64,000 nt of DNA, from the NCBI RefSeq assembly GCF_900112695.1, contig NZ_FOMT01000005.1:69957-133956 (forward strand), given 5' to 3'. A program made the position numbers and the translations under genes. Source of the stretch: Paenibacillus catalpae. Lineage in GTDB: Bacteria > Bacillota > Bacilli > Paenibacillales > Paenibacillaceae. Below, in pieces: positions 1 to 7,950 of this stretch (the first letter of the stretch is position 1; each line of letters begins with the position of its first letter). The notes beneath the pieces were generated by a model. That model was not told the DNA's origin, ran no database searches, and saw nothing but the letters and a program-made list of their open reading frames with translations.

Positions 1-61
1 AGCTAAGAATTGCGAAGCAATTCTGCTTCGTAAGCATAAGCTAAGAATTGCTTCGCAATTC
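1..61. repeat. Paired inverted-repeat element at window edge
   Basis: Two short palindromes sit side by side: GAATTGCGAAGCAATTC at 7-23 and GAATTGCTTCGCAATTC at 45-61. The second is the exact reverse complement of the first. The 13-base string AGCTAAGAATTGC occurs at 1-13 and again at 39-51. Between them is CTTCGTAAGCAT, which recurs near 2849-2860. This looks like a small intergenic palindromic repeat; the left part may lie outside the window. Confidence 0.55.
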
Positions 62-140
62 TGCAGCAAGCGCTTGTGTATTGTCTATGCGGCGTGGTGT
101 TACGATATGTTCGCCGCACAGGTTAATATTTCCTGCCGGA

Positions 141-374
141 TTAAACGTCTTTAAGTGCTTTTATAATATTTTCCCGTTCTTCTTCACGTCCGACGAATTG
201 TTCCGGCTTGAACCGGTTTTCCGCCCAATGCATCATTTCAGGTCGGCTTACGAAGGTGTGGCATTCTTCGCCCCACTGGTCGGATATTTCACGGACGATC
301 AAGGTTTTGCCTTGAACCTCCACGGTAAGCATATTGTATTTATCGGTTTTATAAATTTCGTGTTTTTTAAACAT
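141..374 (-). CDS. Conserved-looking small hypothetical protein, 77 aa
   Basis: Not recognised. The 77-residue product is soluble and charged, with no signal peptide or membrane segment. An AAAGGTGG ribosome site lies about 11 bases before the ATG. The first half is beta-rich in character (LTVEVQGKTLIVREI) and the second half is helical and acidic (REEERENIIKALKDV). It stands alone, divergent from the methyltransferase at 557, with the palindromic repeat of 1-61 beyond its 3' end. The overlapping plus-strand reading frame at 48-377 is rejected as its shadow. I assign no function. Confidence 0.6.
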   Translation of the reverse strand: MFKKHEIYKTDKYNMLTVEVQGKTLIVREISDQWGEECHTFVSRPEMMHWAENRFKPEQFVGREEERENIIKALKDV

Positions 375-556
375 TAGCTGACTTCCACCTTTCTTGCCTA
401 GATATACTGTTCATCATAGCCAAATTCATGGGTGGAAATCAATAATAACAAATGGTAGTATTAGGTTATTCCGCCCCGGGGCGGGAATGCTGGGATGCCA
501 GATGCTGCTAATGCAGAGCTGAGATGAGAAGAGATGAGACGAGGAGCGTGTGTGAG
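375..556. other. Divergent intergenic region with GC-rich hairpin
   Basis: This 182-base spacer separates the small minus-strand gene from the methyltransferase. The clearest element is a GC-rich hairpin, ATTCCGCCCC at 468-477 against GGGGCGGGAAT at 478-488, with one extra G and no T-run, so it is not a typical terminator. Around 510-560 the sequence is purine-rich (repeated GAGATGAGA) and contains the ribosome site of the next gene. No firm promoter could be assigned. Confidence 0.35.
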
Positions 557-1261
557 ATGAGTAGAGATGTGTATCAGCAGGTTGGCGTGGCGATGACATG
601 CCGCGGGTTTGACGAGTACATGAGAATGTTTGATTTAACGGAGAAAGAGCTGAAGTTAGGCCGCGTGCTGGATGTTGCCGGAGGCGGTTCATCCTTTGCG
701 GCAGATGCCGCCCTCCGTGGTTATGACGCGATCGCAGCGGATCCCCGCTATGTGCTGGACACTAACCAATGGATCGAAGAAGCGGCAGCCGAGATTGATA
801 CCTCTACAGCAAAACTTGATAAACTGAGAGATTATTTCGATTGGAGCTATTATGGCAGTCTGGAGCAGCACCGGGAAGGGCGGCTCGAATCGCTTCGGCG
901 GTTTCGCGAGCATCTACATTCTGCAGAAGGCCGCAGCCGATATATAGCGGGTTCATTACCCGGCCTGCCATTCCGGAACGATACTTTTTCGCTTGTATTA
1001 TGCAGTCATTTCCTGTTTCTATATGCCGAGCAGTTTGGCTTTGAATTTCATAAGCAATCCATCTTGGAATTAATGCGCGTATGTAAGCCAGGCGGAGAGG
1101 TGAGAGTTTATCCGCTTTATTCATTAGGCTGGAAGCCGTTCGAACGGATGGATGAGCTGCTGGCCGCTATTTTAGAGCATGGCGGAGAGCCGGAGCTTCT
1201 GCCATCGAGGCTTCCTTTTATACCCGGTTCCAGTCAATATTTACGGATTACGACTTGTTGA
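557..1261 (+). CDS. Class I SAM-dependent methyltransferase
   Basis: A 234-residue putative methyltransferase. The Rossmann motif I is clear at about residues 36-46 (VLDVAGGGSSF), followed by the acidic strand-2 end AADP near residue 60, and a motif IV/post-IV block around 132-155 (GSLPGLPF, then LVLCSHFLF). A KPGGEVRVYPL strand follows, typical of Methyltransf_11-type enzymes. The substrate cannot be read from the sequence. I chose ATG 557 because GAGGAG at 541-546 sits 10 bases before it; an in-frame ATG at 524 and GTG at 548 are alternatives with poorer spacing. A cold-shock gene follows 74 bases downstream. Confidence 0.75.
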   Translation: MSRDVYQQVGVAMTCRGFDEYMRMFDLTEKELKLGRVLDVAGGGSSFAADAALRGYDAIAADPRYVLDTNQWIEEAAAEIDTSTAKLDKLRDYFDWSYYGSLEQHREGRLESLRRFREHLHSAEGRSRYIAGSLPGLPFRNDTFSLVLCSHFLFLYAEQFGFEFHKQSILELMRVCKPGGEVRVYPLYSLGWKPFERMDELLAAILEHGGEPELLPSRLPFIPGSSQYLRITTC

Positions 1262-1335
1262 TTTTTCCAAATTAGGGAGATATAATGGGTTTACTCGCCG
1301 CGACAAGCGGCGGCTATTCTAGGAGGTTGTGTCAG

Positions 1336-1533
1336 TTGAAGGGAACAGTTAAATGGTTTAACGCTGAGAAAGGCTACGGTTTTATCTCGGTAGAGAATGG
1401 CGAAGACGTGTTTGTTCATTATTCCTCTATTCAAGGGGATGGCTTCAAGGCGCTTGAAGAAGGACAGTCGGTAGAATTCGAAATCACACAAGGCAATCGC
1501 GGTGCACAGGCGTCTAACGTCATTAAATTATAA
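1336..1533 (+). CDS. csp: Cold-shock protein, CspA family
   Basis: A 65-residue single cold-shock domain, the normal family length. Both RNA-binding motifs are present: RNP1 as KGYGFISV and RNP2 as DVFVHYSSI. Family members bind single-stranded RNA and DNA and melt RNA structure in the cold and during growth changes. The start is TTG 1336, set by a perfect AGGAGG at 1321-1326 with 9-base spacing; a longer frame from 1285 would add an unconserved N-terminus. The gene is followed by a strong terminator at 1566-1608. Confidence 0.93.
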   Translation: MKGTVKWFNAEKGYGFISVENGEDVFVHYSSIQGDGFKALEEGQSVEFEITQGNRGAQASNVIKL

Positions 1534-1565
1534 GATCAACCGCTTATAAGCACGCAAGAGAGCAA

Positions 1566-1608
1566 GAGAGATCCTTCTCGTTAACCCGAGAGGATCTCTT
1601 TTTTTTTT
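1566..1608 (+). terminator. Rho-independent terminator after csp
   Basis: AGAGATCC plus TCTCG (1567-1580) pairs with CGAGAGGATCTCT (1587-1599) with one bulged base, followed by a run of nine or more T. It ends the csp transcript just before the converging MFS gene. Confidence 0.9.
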
Positions 1609-1613
1609 GCTTA

Positions 1614-2798
1614 TTAAGCGTTGTTCTTTCCAAATAAATGCTTGCATAAGAAGAGTACCGCAGAGAGGAGGGCAAGCGCTGCTCCCATCTGATAAAAGCT
1701 GCTCCGTCCAAAATGCTCAAAGAAATAACCGCCTAACGTACCGCTGATGAGTCCGGCTAGTCCTGACCATACCACGGCATACACGGCTTGTCCGGAGGAA
1801 CGGTATTCATCCGGGATCAATTGAGACAGATAACGCAGCGCCGTTGAGAAATAAATGCCAAAGCTGACACTGTGCATGAGCTGCGTGCTGAGCACAAGAC
1901 GCGGATCGTCCAGCACCGAGGCAAGCCAAAAGCGCACCATGTACATCAGGCAGGCGAATACGAGTAACGGCAGCTCTTTAAATTTGTGACCGTATTTGCC
2001 CATCAGGAACAATACCGGGATTTCACTGATGGCGGAGAACAGCCATGCCAGCCCAACCTGGGAATCGGAAGCGCCCATTTGCCGCAGGGCAACGGCCAGG
2101 AAGCTTTCGTTCATCCGGTGGCTGATGGAGACGAGTAATATAATGAAGAAAAAATATAAAATTTCCGGTTTCCGCAGCAATTTGAAGAAGCCCGAAAACT
2201 CAATTTTGCGTGTACTGCCGCGGTAATCTTTCAGGAAGAACGACAGCACAATGGTGACCGAAATCGTGCATAAACCGAGCGGCAAAGTCCAGTCGGAGCC
2301 ATACTCCTTCAGAATAAAACCAAACAGATAAGCGGATACGGCAAAACCAAGTGAACCAAATATGCGGATGAGCGCATAAGGGGTTTTGATACGCTCGCTT
2401 GCAAGCAGGAGCAGGCTGTCGCTGAGCGGGTTCATAGGTGTCTGGAAGAAGTAGAAGGCCGTCATGACCAGACAAATAATTGCGAAATGCTGAACCGGGA
2501 ACAGCAAGGAGATCATGGCCAGCTGTCCAAACAATAGAATCGTCAGCAGCTTCTTTATCGTCTGAAACCGATCGCTGGCCATACCAAGGAGCAGATTGGC
2601 AAAGATCGATATAAAGGGACCGGTCGAATAAATAATGCCGATCTGATGCGCTGAGAACCCTTGATCCATAAAGTATAGCGGAATGTAAGATATAAGCAGA
2701 GCCTGCGTAGAGTACATCGAGAAACTGAAGGCTCGCAGGGATAACGTATCCCGTTTGACCGTAGCTGCGGAAGGAGCCGCGCTGTCTGAATTATCCAT
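1614..2798 (-). CDS. MFS transporter, MFS_1-like (YwbF/HcaT type)
   Basis: A 394-residue integral membrane protein with about 12 hydrophobic segments. The first helix pair reads SMYSTQALLISYIPLYFMDQGFS, followed by a loop with GMASDRF, the MFS motif A region. This arrangement resembles the MFS_1-like group (nucleoside/phenylpropionate permease-like, such as Bacillus YwbF). The substrate is unknown. The N-terminus is hydrophilic, about 20 residues. A ribosome site (AGGAGG, read on the minus strand) lies just upstream of the ATG at 2798. The gene is monocistronic and convergent with csp. Confidence 0.8.
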   Translation of the reverse strand: MDNSDSAAPSAATVKRDTLSLRAFSFSMYSTQALLISYIPLYFMDQGFSAHQIGIIYSTGPFISIFANLLLGMASDRFQTIKKLLTILLFGQLAMISLLFPVQHFAIICLVMTAFYFFQTPMNPLSDSLLLLASERIKTPYALIRIFGSLGFAVSAYLFGFILKEYGSDWTLPLGLCTISVTIVLSFFLKDYRGSTRKIEFSGFFKLLRKPEILYFFFIILLVSISHRMNESFLAVALRQMGASDSQVGLAWLFSAISEIPVLFLMGKYGHKFKELPLLVFACLMYMVRFWLASVLDDPRLVLSTQLMHSVSFGIYFSTALRYLSQLIPDEYRSSGQAVYAVVWSGLAGLISGTLGGYFFEHFGRSSFYQMGAALALLSAVLFLCKHLFGKNNA

Positions 2799-2840
2799 TC
2801 GTTTTCCTCCTGAAAAGAATTAACGCACGTTCTTCGCGAT

Positions 2841-2860
2841 AATTCTTACTTCGTAAGCAT
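2841..2860. repeat. Second copy of the CTTCGTAAGCAT repeat
   Basis: AATTCTTACTTCGTAAGCAT here matches AATTCTGCTTCGTAAGCAT at 19-37 apart from one substitution and one inserted base. Both copies are intergenic, which suggests a dispersed short repeat family. Confidence 0.45.
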
Positions 2861-2952
2861 GTACTTTACAAAACAACATTGTTTAACAGTATAGCATGAT
2901 AGGCTGGATTATTGCTTGTTGAAATGGTACATTATTGTCTGGAGGTTCACGA

Positions 2953-3270
2953 ATGTTTATGTATCGGTTTGAGTGGAATGAGCGGCTGCTAATCGCTTTG
3001 CCGGTGCTTGATGTGGACTGGGAGCAGTATAGTCCCGCAGAGCAGTTGGTCATTGTGGAGCAGTGGGAGCTCATTAGGGGAACAATACCAGATCGGGTAA
3101 TGGAATTTGAGAGAATCATTAACCGCATGCAAAATGAATTGTTTGAAGAAGAAAATTTCGAAGAGTCTTGCCGTTTAAACGCGGAGATAGCTGAATACGC
3201 GAGCCGGATTAACGACTTGCATATCTGGTACCGCACGAATCAAGAGCTGGATTCCCGCCGGCATTCTTAA
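2953..3270 (+). CDS. Small hypothetical protein with UVR-like helix
   Basis: A 105-residue soluble protein of unknown role. The start ATG 2953 has GGAGG at 2941-2945, 7 bases upstream; a TTG at 2935 is rejected because it precedes that site. The C-terminal half (MQNELFEEENFEESCRLNAE and on) has the spacing of a UvrB/UvrC-type UVR helical hairpin, in which small acidic pairs mediate protein contacts, but the likeness is weak. The gene lies 24 bases before ytpB in the same direction and may be cotranscribed with it. Confidence 0.65.
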   Translation: MFMYRFEWNERLLIALPVLDVDWEQYSPAEQLVIVEQWELIRGTIPDRVMEFERIINRMQNELFEEENFEESCRLNAEIAEYASRINDLHIWYRTNQELDSRRHS

Positions 3271-3294
3271 GGCTGTCTTAGAAGGGGGTGCTTT

Positions 3295-4377
3295 GTGAGA
3301 TTAATGACTTTAGCCGGCAATCGGGTTCCCGAGAGCTCTCTTAAGCTCATGCACCGCGTCTATAAGTACATATTGCCTGAAGTCAATATCGAGCTGCGCA
3401 AGCTGCGCCGGTTGGCGGAGCAGATTCCCGATCCGGAGCTTCGGACACAAGCTCTGCAAAGTATGGAAAGCAAGAAGTTTCATTGCCAGGGCGGTGCGAT
3501 TTATGCCGCGATGAATCTGGACGAACGATATGTTCTTATTCCGCTAATTGTGGCGCTGCAGACGATAAGCGATTATTTGGATAATCTGTGCGACAGGAGT
3601 ACGTCACTCAACCCGGATGATTTTCGGCTGCTTCATCAATCGATGCTGGATGCGATTGATCCGTCAGCACCGGTGCAGGATTATTATGCTTTGCGCCAGG
3701 AACGAAATGACGGCGGCTATTTGCATCATTTGGTAAAATTATGTCAACACTGTGTTTCGATGCTTCCTTCGTATTCTGCGGCTCAGCCGTATGTTGCGGA
3801 GCTTGTTGGCTTGTACAGCGATCTTCAGGTGTACAAGCATATCCGCAAAGATTTACGGGAGGAGCGGCTGCTCGCCTGGTGGGACAAGTATGCCGGGCAA
3901 TATCCCGGATTATGTTGGAACGAATTTGCGGCCGCAACGGGCTCGACGCTGGGCATGTTTATGCTGTTTACGGCGGCGAGTGACGAGACATTACGTCCGG
4001 AAGACGCGGAAGCAATTAAAAATATATATTTTCCACATGTGTGCGGTCTCCATATTATGCTCGATTATTTAATCGATCAGGAAGAGGACCGCGCCGGTGG
4101 CGATTTGAATTTCTGTCACTACTATGAAAGTCAGCATCAGCTTGTCGAACGGATTGTGACGATTGGGAATCGGGCGAGGGAAGATGTGAAGAAGCTCCCG
4201 TCAGCCGGCTTCCACCGGCTTATTATTGAAGGGCTGTTAGCTCTTTATTTATCCGATCCCAAGGTTCGGACCCAATCGGATGTGCTTGCCGCATCCCGCA
4301 AACTGATGAAGAAAAGTCCGCTTACCCGCCTGTTTTTTTTGGTCAACAGCATCTGGATTCGAAGACAACAGGTTTAG
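3295..4377 (+). CDS. ytpB: Tetraprenyl-beta-curcumene synthase (DUF2600)
   Basis: A 360-residue member of the YtpB family (DUF2600), the large class IB terpene synthases that convert tetraprenyl diphosphate to tetraprenyl-beta-curcumene; in Bacillus a squalene-hopene-type cyclase then makes sesquarterpenes found in spores. Two acidic metal-binding clusters support this: DYLDNLCD near residue 91 and DYLIDQEED near 260. The conserved opening (GNRVPESSLKLMHRVYKYILPEV) and the QGGAIYA block are present. The start is GTG 3295 with AAGGGGG 7 bases before it. pfkA begins 23 bases downstream. No cyclase partner is in the window. Confidence 0.9.
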   Translation: MRLMTLAGNRVPESSLKLMHRVYKYILPEVNIELRKLRRLAEQIPDPELRTQALQSMESKKFHCQGGAIYAAMNLDERYVLIPLIVALQTISDYLDNLCDRSTSLNPDDFRLLHQSMLDAIDPSAPVQDYYALRQERNDGGYLHHLVKLCQHCVSMLPSYSAAQPYVAELVGLYSDLQVYKHIRKDLREERLLAWWDKYAGQYPGLCWNEFAAATGSTLGMFMLFTAASDETLRPEDAEAIKNIYFPHVCGLHIMLDYLIDQEEDRAGGDLNFCHYYESQHQLVERIVTIGNRAREDVKKLPSAGFHRLIIEGLLALYLSDPKVRTQSDVLAASRKLMKKSPLTRLFFLVNSIWIRRQQV

Positions 4378-4400
4378 ATAAACTACTTGGAGGAATGATT

Positions 4401-5369
4401 ATGTCATCTGTAAAATCTATTGCTGTACTAACGAGCGGAGGCGACTCCCAGGGCATGAACGCGGCCTTGCGCGCCGTAGTCCGGAGTGCTTTGTATAACG
4501 GTCTTGATGTATATGGCGTTCAGCGAGGTTACCAAGGTCTGATTAATGATGATTTGTTCAAAATGGATCTGCGCAGCGTAGGCGATATTATCCAACGCGG
4601 CGGCACCATTCTTCAAACGGCTCGCTGTAAAGAATTCATGACACCGGAAGGCCAGCAGCGCGGTGCTGATGTTCTGCGTGCACGCGGTATTGACGGCCTG
4701 GTTGTAATTGGCGGCGACGGCTCCTATCAAGGCGCGAACAAATTGAGCAAGCTTGGTATCAAAACAATGGGTCTGCCGGGCACAATCGATAATGATATTC
4801 CGTTTACGGACTTTACGATTGGCTTCGATACGGCTGTCAGCATCGTGGTTGACGCGATCAACAAAATCCGTGACACGATGTCGTCGCATGAGCGCTCGTC
4901 GGTTGTGGAAGTGATGGGCCGTCATTGCGGAGATATCGCTCTTTATGCCGGTCTCGCGAGCGGTGCGGAGACGATTATCGTTCCGGAAGTGCCAATTGAT
5001 ATGGCGGAAGTATCCGAGCGCATGGAGAGCAACTTCGCGAAAGGCAAGCGCCACAGTATCGTAGTTGTAGCCGAAGGCGCAGGACGCGGCGAAGACGTTG
5101 CCCGTGAAATTACGAAGGGCTGCGGTCTGGAGCCGCGCGTAACCGTTCTTGGCCATATTCAACGCGGCGGTACTCCTACTGCGATTGACCGGATTCTGGC
5201 AAGCCGCCTTGGCGACTTTGCGGTTCATCAGCTGATGGCAGGCGAGTCCGGCAAAGCTTGCGGGATTATCCGCGGCGAGCTGGTTACAACGGATATCGAT
5301 ACCGTTGTTCATTCGAAGAAGCCGTTTAACATGGAAATGTATAACCTGGCTCTTCGCCTTTCCCAATAG
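4401..5369 (+). CDS. pfkA: ATP-dependent 6-phosphofructokinase
   Basis: A 322-residue enzyme that phosphorylates fructose-6-phosphate to fructose-1,6-bisphosphate, the committing step of glycolysis. The length is normal for bacterial PfkA. Visible motifs are the GGDSQGMNA nucleotide loop (most enzymes have GGDAPGMNA), GGDGSYQGA, the catalytic PGTIDNDI, EVMGRHCG with the substrate arginine, the allosteric GKRHSIVVVAEG and GHIQRGGTP. The glycine in GGDGS fits ATP rather than pyrophosphate use. The start is ATG 4401 with GGAGG at 4389-4393; the upstream in-frame ATG 4395 lies only one base after that site. The gene is closely preceded by ytpB, and a terminator follows. Confidence 0.97.
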   Translation: MSSVKSIAVLTSGGDSQGMNAALRAVVRSALYNGLDVYGVQRGYQGLINDDLFKMDLRSVGDIIQRGGTILQTARCKEFMTPEGQQRGADVLRARGIDGLVVIGGDGSYQGANKLSKLGIKTMGLPGTIDNDIPFTDFTIGFDTAVSIVVDAINKIRDTMSSHERSSVVEVMGRHCGDIALYAGLASGAETIIVPEVPIDMAEVSERMESNFAKGKRHSIVVVAEGAGRGEDVAREITKGCGLEPRVTVLGHIQRGGTPTAIDRILASRLGDFAVHQLMAGESGKACGIIRGELVTTDIDTVVHSKKPFNMEMYNLALRLSQ

Positions 5370-5389
5370 GACATGCATAATTAACAGGT

Positions 5390-5421
5390 CGCCAGAGCAA
5401 TTATTGCTCTGGCGTCTTTTT
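5390..5421 (+). terminator. Rho-independent terminator after pfkA
   Basis: A perfect 11-bp stem, CGCCAGAGCAA (5390-5400) with TTGCTCTGGCG (5404-5414), has a three-base loop and then TCTTTTTG. It separates pfkA from the exporter operon. Confidence 0.92.
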
Positions 5422-5493
5422 GTTTAAATTGGGTTTACAATGTCTGTGTATTCTTTAACTGTAAAGAATGCGATGAGGAGTGAATTCATTTCG

Positions 5494-7254
5494 ATGAAGC
5501 AAGAAGAAATCACACGTAAAGGCGGAGGGAGCTGGCGTCCCTTTCTGAGGCTGATTCTCGAGACGAAGCCTTCAAAATGGATGCTTGGGATCGCGATAGG
5601 ATTAAGCGTCATGTCTACGGTTGTAGGGCTGGCCGTACCTTTAATGACGAAAAATGTAGTGGACAGCTTTTCGATTACCGATATAAGTACTATGCAAATC
5701 GTTGGGTTATGCATAGCCTTCTTGGGGCAGGCGGCCGCATCCGGCATTTCCATCTATATGCTGAACCGGATCGGACAGTCGGTTGTTGCTAGTCTCCGTG
5801 ACCGCTTGTGGAAAAAGCTTCTGGTACTCACCGTTCCTTATTTCGATAAACACCGGACGGGGGACACGGTAAGCCGGGTCATTAATGATACAGGCATTGT
5901 AAAAGGTTTGATTACGGAGCATCTGACGGGCTTTTTCAATGGACTTATCTCTATTATTGGGGCGGTATCCATCCTTCTGTTCCTGGACTGGAAGATGACG
6001 CTGCTGATGCTGACGGCTGTGCCTATTGCGATGCTTGTCTTTATTCCGGTAGGACGGAAGATGACGAAGATTTCGAGGGAGCTCCAGGATGAGACAGCCG
6101 TTTTTACGACGGTATTGGACCAGGCTTTATCGGAAATCCGGTTAGTAAAGGCATCTAATGCAGAAGACTATGAATATAACAATGGAAAATCGTCAATCGG
6201 CAAGCTGCTCCGTTTAGGAATCCGCGAAGGCAAGCTGCAAGCGATTATTTTCCCGATTATAGGGTTAGTCATGATGGGGATGCTTGTGCTGATTATTGCA
6301 TATGGCGGAATGCGTGTATCGTCTGGCGAGCTGTCGGCAGGTGATCTGGTCGCCTTTATTCTATATTTAATCCAGATCGTATTCCCGATTAATCAGATCT
6401 CGCAATTTTTCACTCAGATGCAAAAGGCAATCGGGGCAACGGAACGGATTATCGCTACGCTGCATGCGGATGAAGAACCACTTCATCAAGGCCGTGAGCT
6501 GCACAACGCAAGACAGCCGATTGTCGTAGAACATGTGTCCTTTGCTTATGGTGAGCAGGATGATGTTCTTGAAAATATAGATTTTACACTCCAGCCGGGG
6601 ACCGTTACAGCCATTGTTGGACCAAGCGGAGGCGGGAAAACAACCCTGTTCTCGCTGCTCGAGCGGTTTTATAAGCCGCAGCAGGGCACAATCCGGATCG
6701 GAAAGGACAATATTTTTGACCTCTCCCTTCATGCCTGGCGCTGCAAGATTGGTTATGTGTCGCAGGAAAGTCCAATTATTGCGGGAACAATCCGGGATAA
6801 TCTTATCTACGGCACAGGCAGAGCGATTACGGAAGAAGAAATGAAGCAGGCGGCAAAGATGGCTTACGCCGATGTCTTTATTGAGGAGCTGTCTGACCAG
6901 TATGAGACGGAGGTTGGCGAGCGCGGCATCAAGCTGTCCGGCGGACAGCGCCAAAGGATTGCGATTGCCAGAGCGATCCTTCGCGACCCGCAAATTCTGA
7001 TGCTGGATGAAGCAACCTCAAGTCTGGACAGCAAATCGGAGATTGTTGTACAGCGAGCGCTCGACAATTTGATGGTGGGGCGGACAACGCTGGTTATTGC
7101 GCACCGGCTGTCTACTGTTGTGGATGCCGATCAGATTTTGTTCGTCGAGAAGGGGACCATTACGGGAAGAGGCACTCATGAAGAATTAATACGATCGCAT
7201 GAGCTGTATCGTGAGTTTGCCCATCAGCAGCTGCGTCTGGAGACGGTTGAATGA
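5494..7254 (+). CDS. BmrA-like ABC multidrug exporter (fused half-transporter)
   Basis: A half-size ABC exporter of about 586 residues: six transmembrane helices, then a nucleotide-binding domain. It is recognisably close to Bacillus BmrA throughout, for example LTEHLTGFFNGLISIIGA, EIRLVKASNAEDYEY and IGYVSQESPI. Walker A is GPSGGGKTT, the signature LSGGQRQRIAIARA, Walker B ILMLDEATS, and the switch histidine is in VIAHRLS. It should export hydrophobic drugs or peptides as a homodimer. The start is uncertain: ATG 5494 gives a BmrA-like length, while in-frame ATG codons at 5440 and 5473 are possible. The response regulator gene follows after 18 bases, so exporter and two-component system appear to be one operon, unlike bmrA in Bacillus subtilis. 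Confidence 0.9.
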   Translation: MKQEEITRKGGGSWRPFLRLILETKPSKWMLGIAIGLSVMSTVVGLAVPLMTKNVVDSFSITDISTMQIVGLCIAFLGQAAASGISIYMLNRIGQSVVASLRDRLWKKLLVLTVPYFDKHRTGDTVSRVINDTGIVKGLITEHLTGFFNGLISIIGAVSILLFLDWKMTLLMLTAVPIAMLVFIPVGRKMTKISRELQDETAVFTTVLDQALSEIRLVKASNAEDYEYNNGKSSIGKLLRLGIREGKLQAIIFPIIGLVMMGMLVLIIAYGGMRVSSGELSAGDLVAFILYLIQIVFPINQISQFFTQMQKAIGATERIIATLHADEEPLHQGRELHNARQPIVVEHVSFAYGEQDDVLENIDFTLQPGTVTAIVGPSGGGKTTLFSLLERFYKPQQGTIRIGKDNIFDLSLHAWRCKIGYVSQESPIIAGTIRDNLIYGTGRAITEEEMKQAAKMAYADVFIEELSDQYETEVGERGIKLSGGQRQRIAIARAILRDPQILMLDEATSSLDSKSEIVVQRALDNLMVGRTTLVIAHRLSTVVDADQILFVEKGTITGRGTHEELIRSHELYREFAHQQLRLETVE

Positions 7255-7272
7255 AAGAAGGAGAGATGACGG

Positions 7273-7947
7273 ATGGCAACCATATTGGTGGTCGACGATG
7301 ATGCTCATATTAGAGAGCTGGTTACTCATTATTTAAAGACAGAAGGTTTTGAGGTTCTGGAAGCAAGCGATGGCCAAGAGGCTTTGGATGTACTGGATTC
7401 CGCAAAAGCGGATCTCGTGATTATGGATGTCATGATGCCGAACATGGACGGCTGGGAGTTATGCGCCGAGATCCGCAATCACTATGATCTGCCGCGGCTC
7501 ATGCTCACGGCGAAGGGGGAAACCGCCCAGAAGCTGAAGGGCTTCGAGCTTGGCGCAGATGATTATCTGGTTAAGCCGTTTGAGCCGCTTGAGTTAATCG
7601 CCAGAGTGAAAGCTCTGCTCAAACGCTACCGGATTGCTTCTTCACAGACCGTTCAAGCGGGGGATCTTATTCTTAACCGGAAGACATATGTCGTTCAGGC
7701 TAATGGACAGAGCATGACGCTGCCGCTTAAGGAATTCGAGCTGCTGTTCAAGCTGGCCAGCTATCCGGGCCAATCGTTCTCGCGCGGGCAGCTGATAGAA
7801 GAGATATGGGGATATGATTTCGAAGGCAATGAACGGACGTTGGATGTGCATATTAATCGGCTGCGCGAAAGGTTCCCGGAGTCACAGCATACGTTCCGGA
7901 TCAGTACGATCAGGGGCCTTGGCTACCGCATGGAGGTACAGGGGTAA
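7273..7947 (+). CDS. OmpR-family response regulator (HssR-like)
   Basis: A 224-residue regulator with an N-terminal receiver and C-terminal winged helix. The receiver shows the acid pair D8-D9, the phosphorylation site D52 (VIMDVMMPNMDG), T79 and K101 (YLVKPF). The DNA-binding half carries LKEFELLFKLA and the segment WGYDFEGNERTLDVHINRLR, reminiscent of heme-responsive HssR regulators. GAAGGAGAG precedes the ATG. It lies between the ABC exporter and its kinase (3-base gap), so it most likely controls this operon. The inducing signal is not visible, and heme is only a similarity-based guess. Confidence 0.9.
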   Translation: MATILVVDDDAHIRELVTHYLKTEGFEVLEASDGQEALDVLDSAKADLVIMDVMMPNMDGWELCAEIRNHYDLPRLMLTAKGETAQKLKGFELGADDYLVKPFEPLELIARVKALLKRYRIASSQTVQAGDLILNRKTYVVQANGQSMTLPLKEFELLFKLASYPGQSFSRGQLIEEIWGYDFEGNERTLDVHINRLRERFPESQHTFRISTIRGLGYRMEVQG

Positions 7948-7950
7948 AAT

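Noticed and set aside
468..488. GC-rich hairpin as a terminator
   Set aside because: No T-run on either strand; it may be a structural or chance feature, so it is noted only within the intergenic entry.
1285..1335. N-terminal extension of the cold-shock protein
   Set aside because: AGGAGG at 1321-1326 lies inside the extension and points to TTG 1336, which gives the standard 65-residue length.
4428..5378. 316-residue minus-strand open frame opposite pfkA
   Set aside because: It mirrors the codon pattern of pfkA, has no ribosome site, and its product resembles no protein fold; the plus-strand frame is an unmistakable phosphofructokinase.
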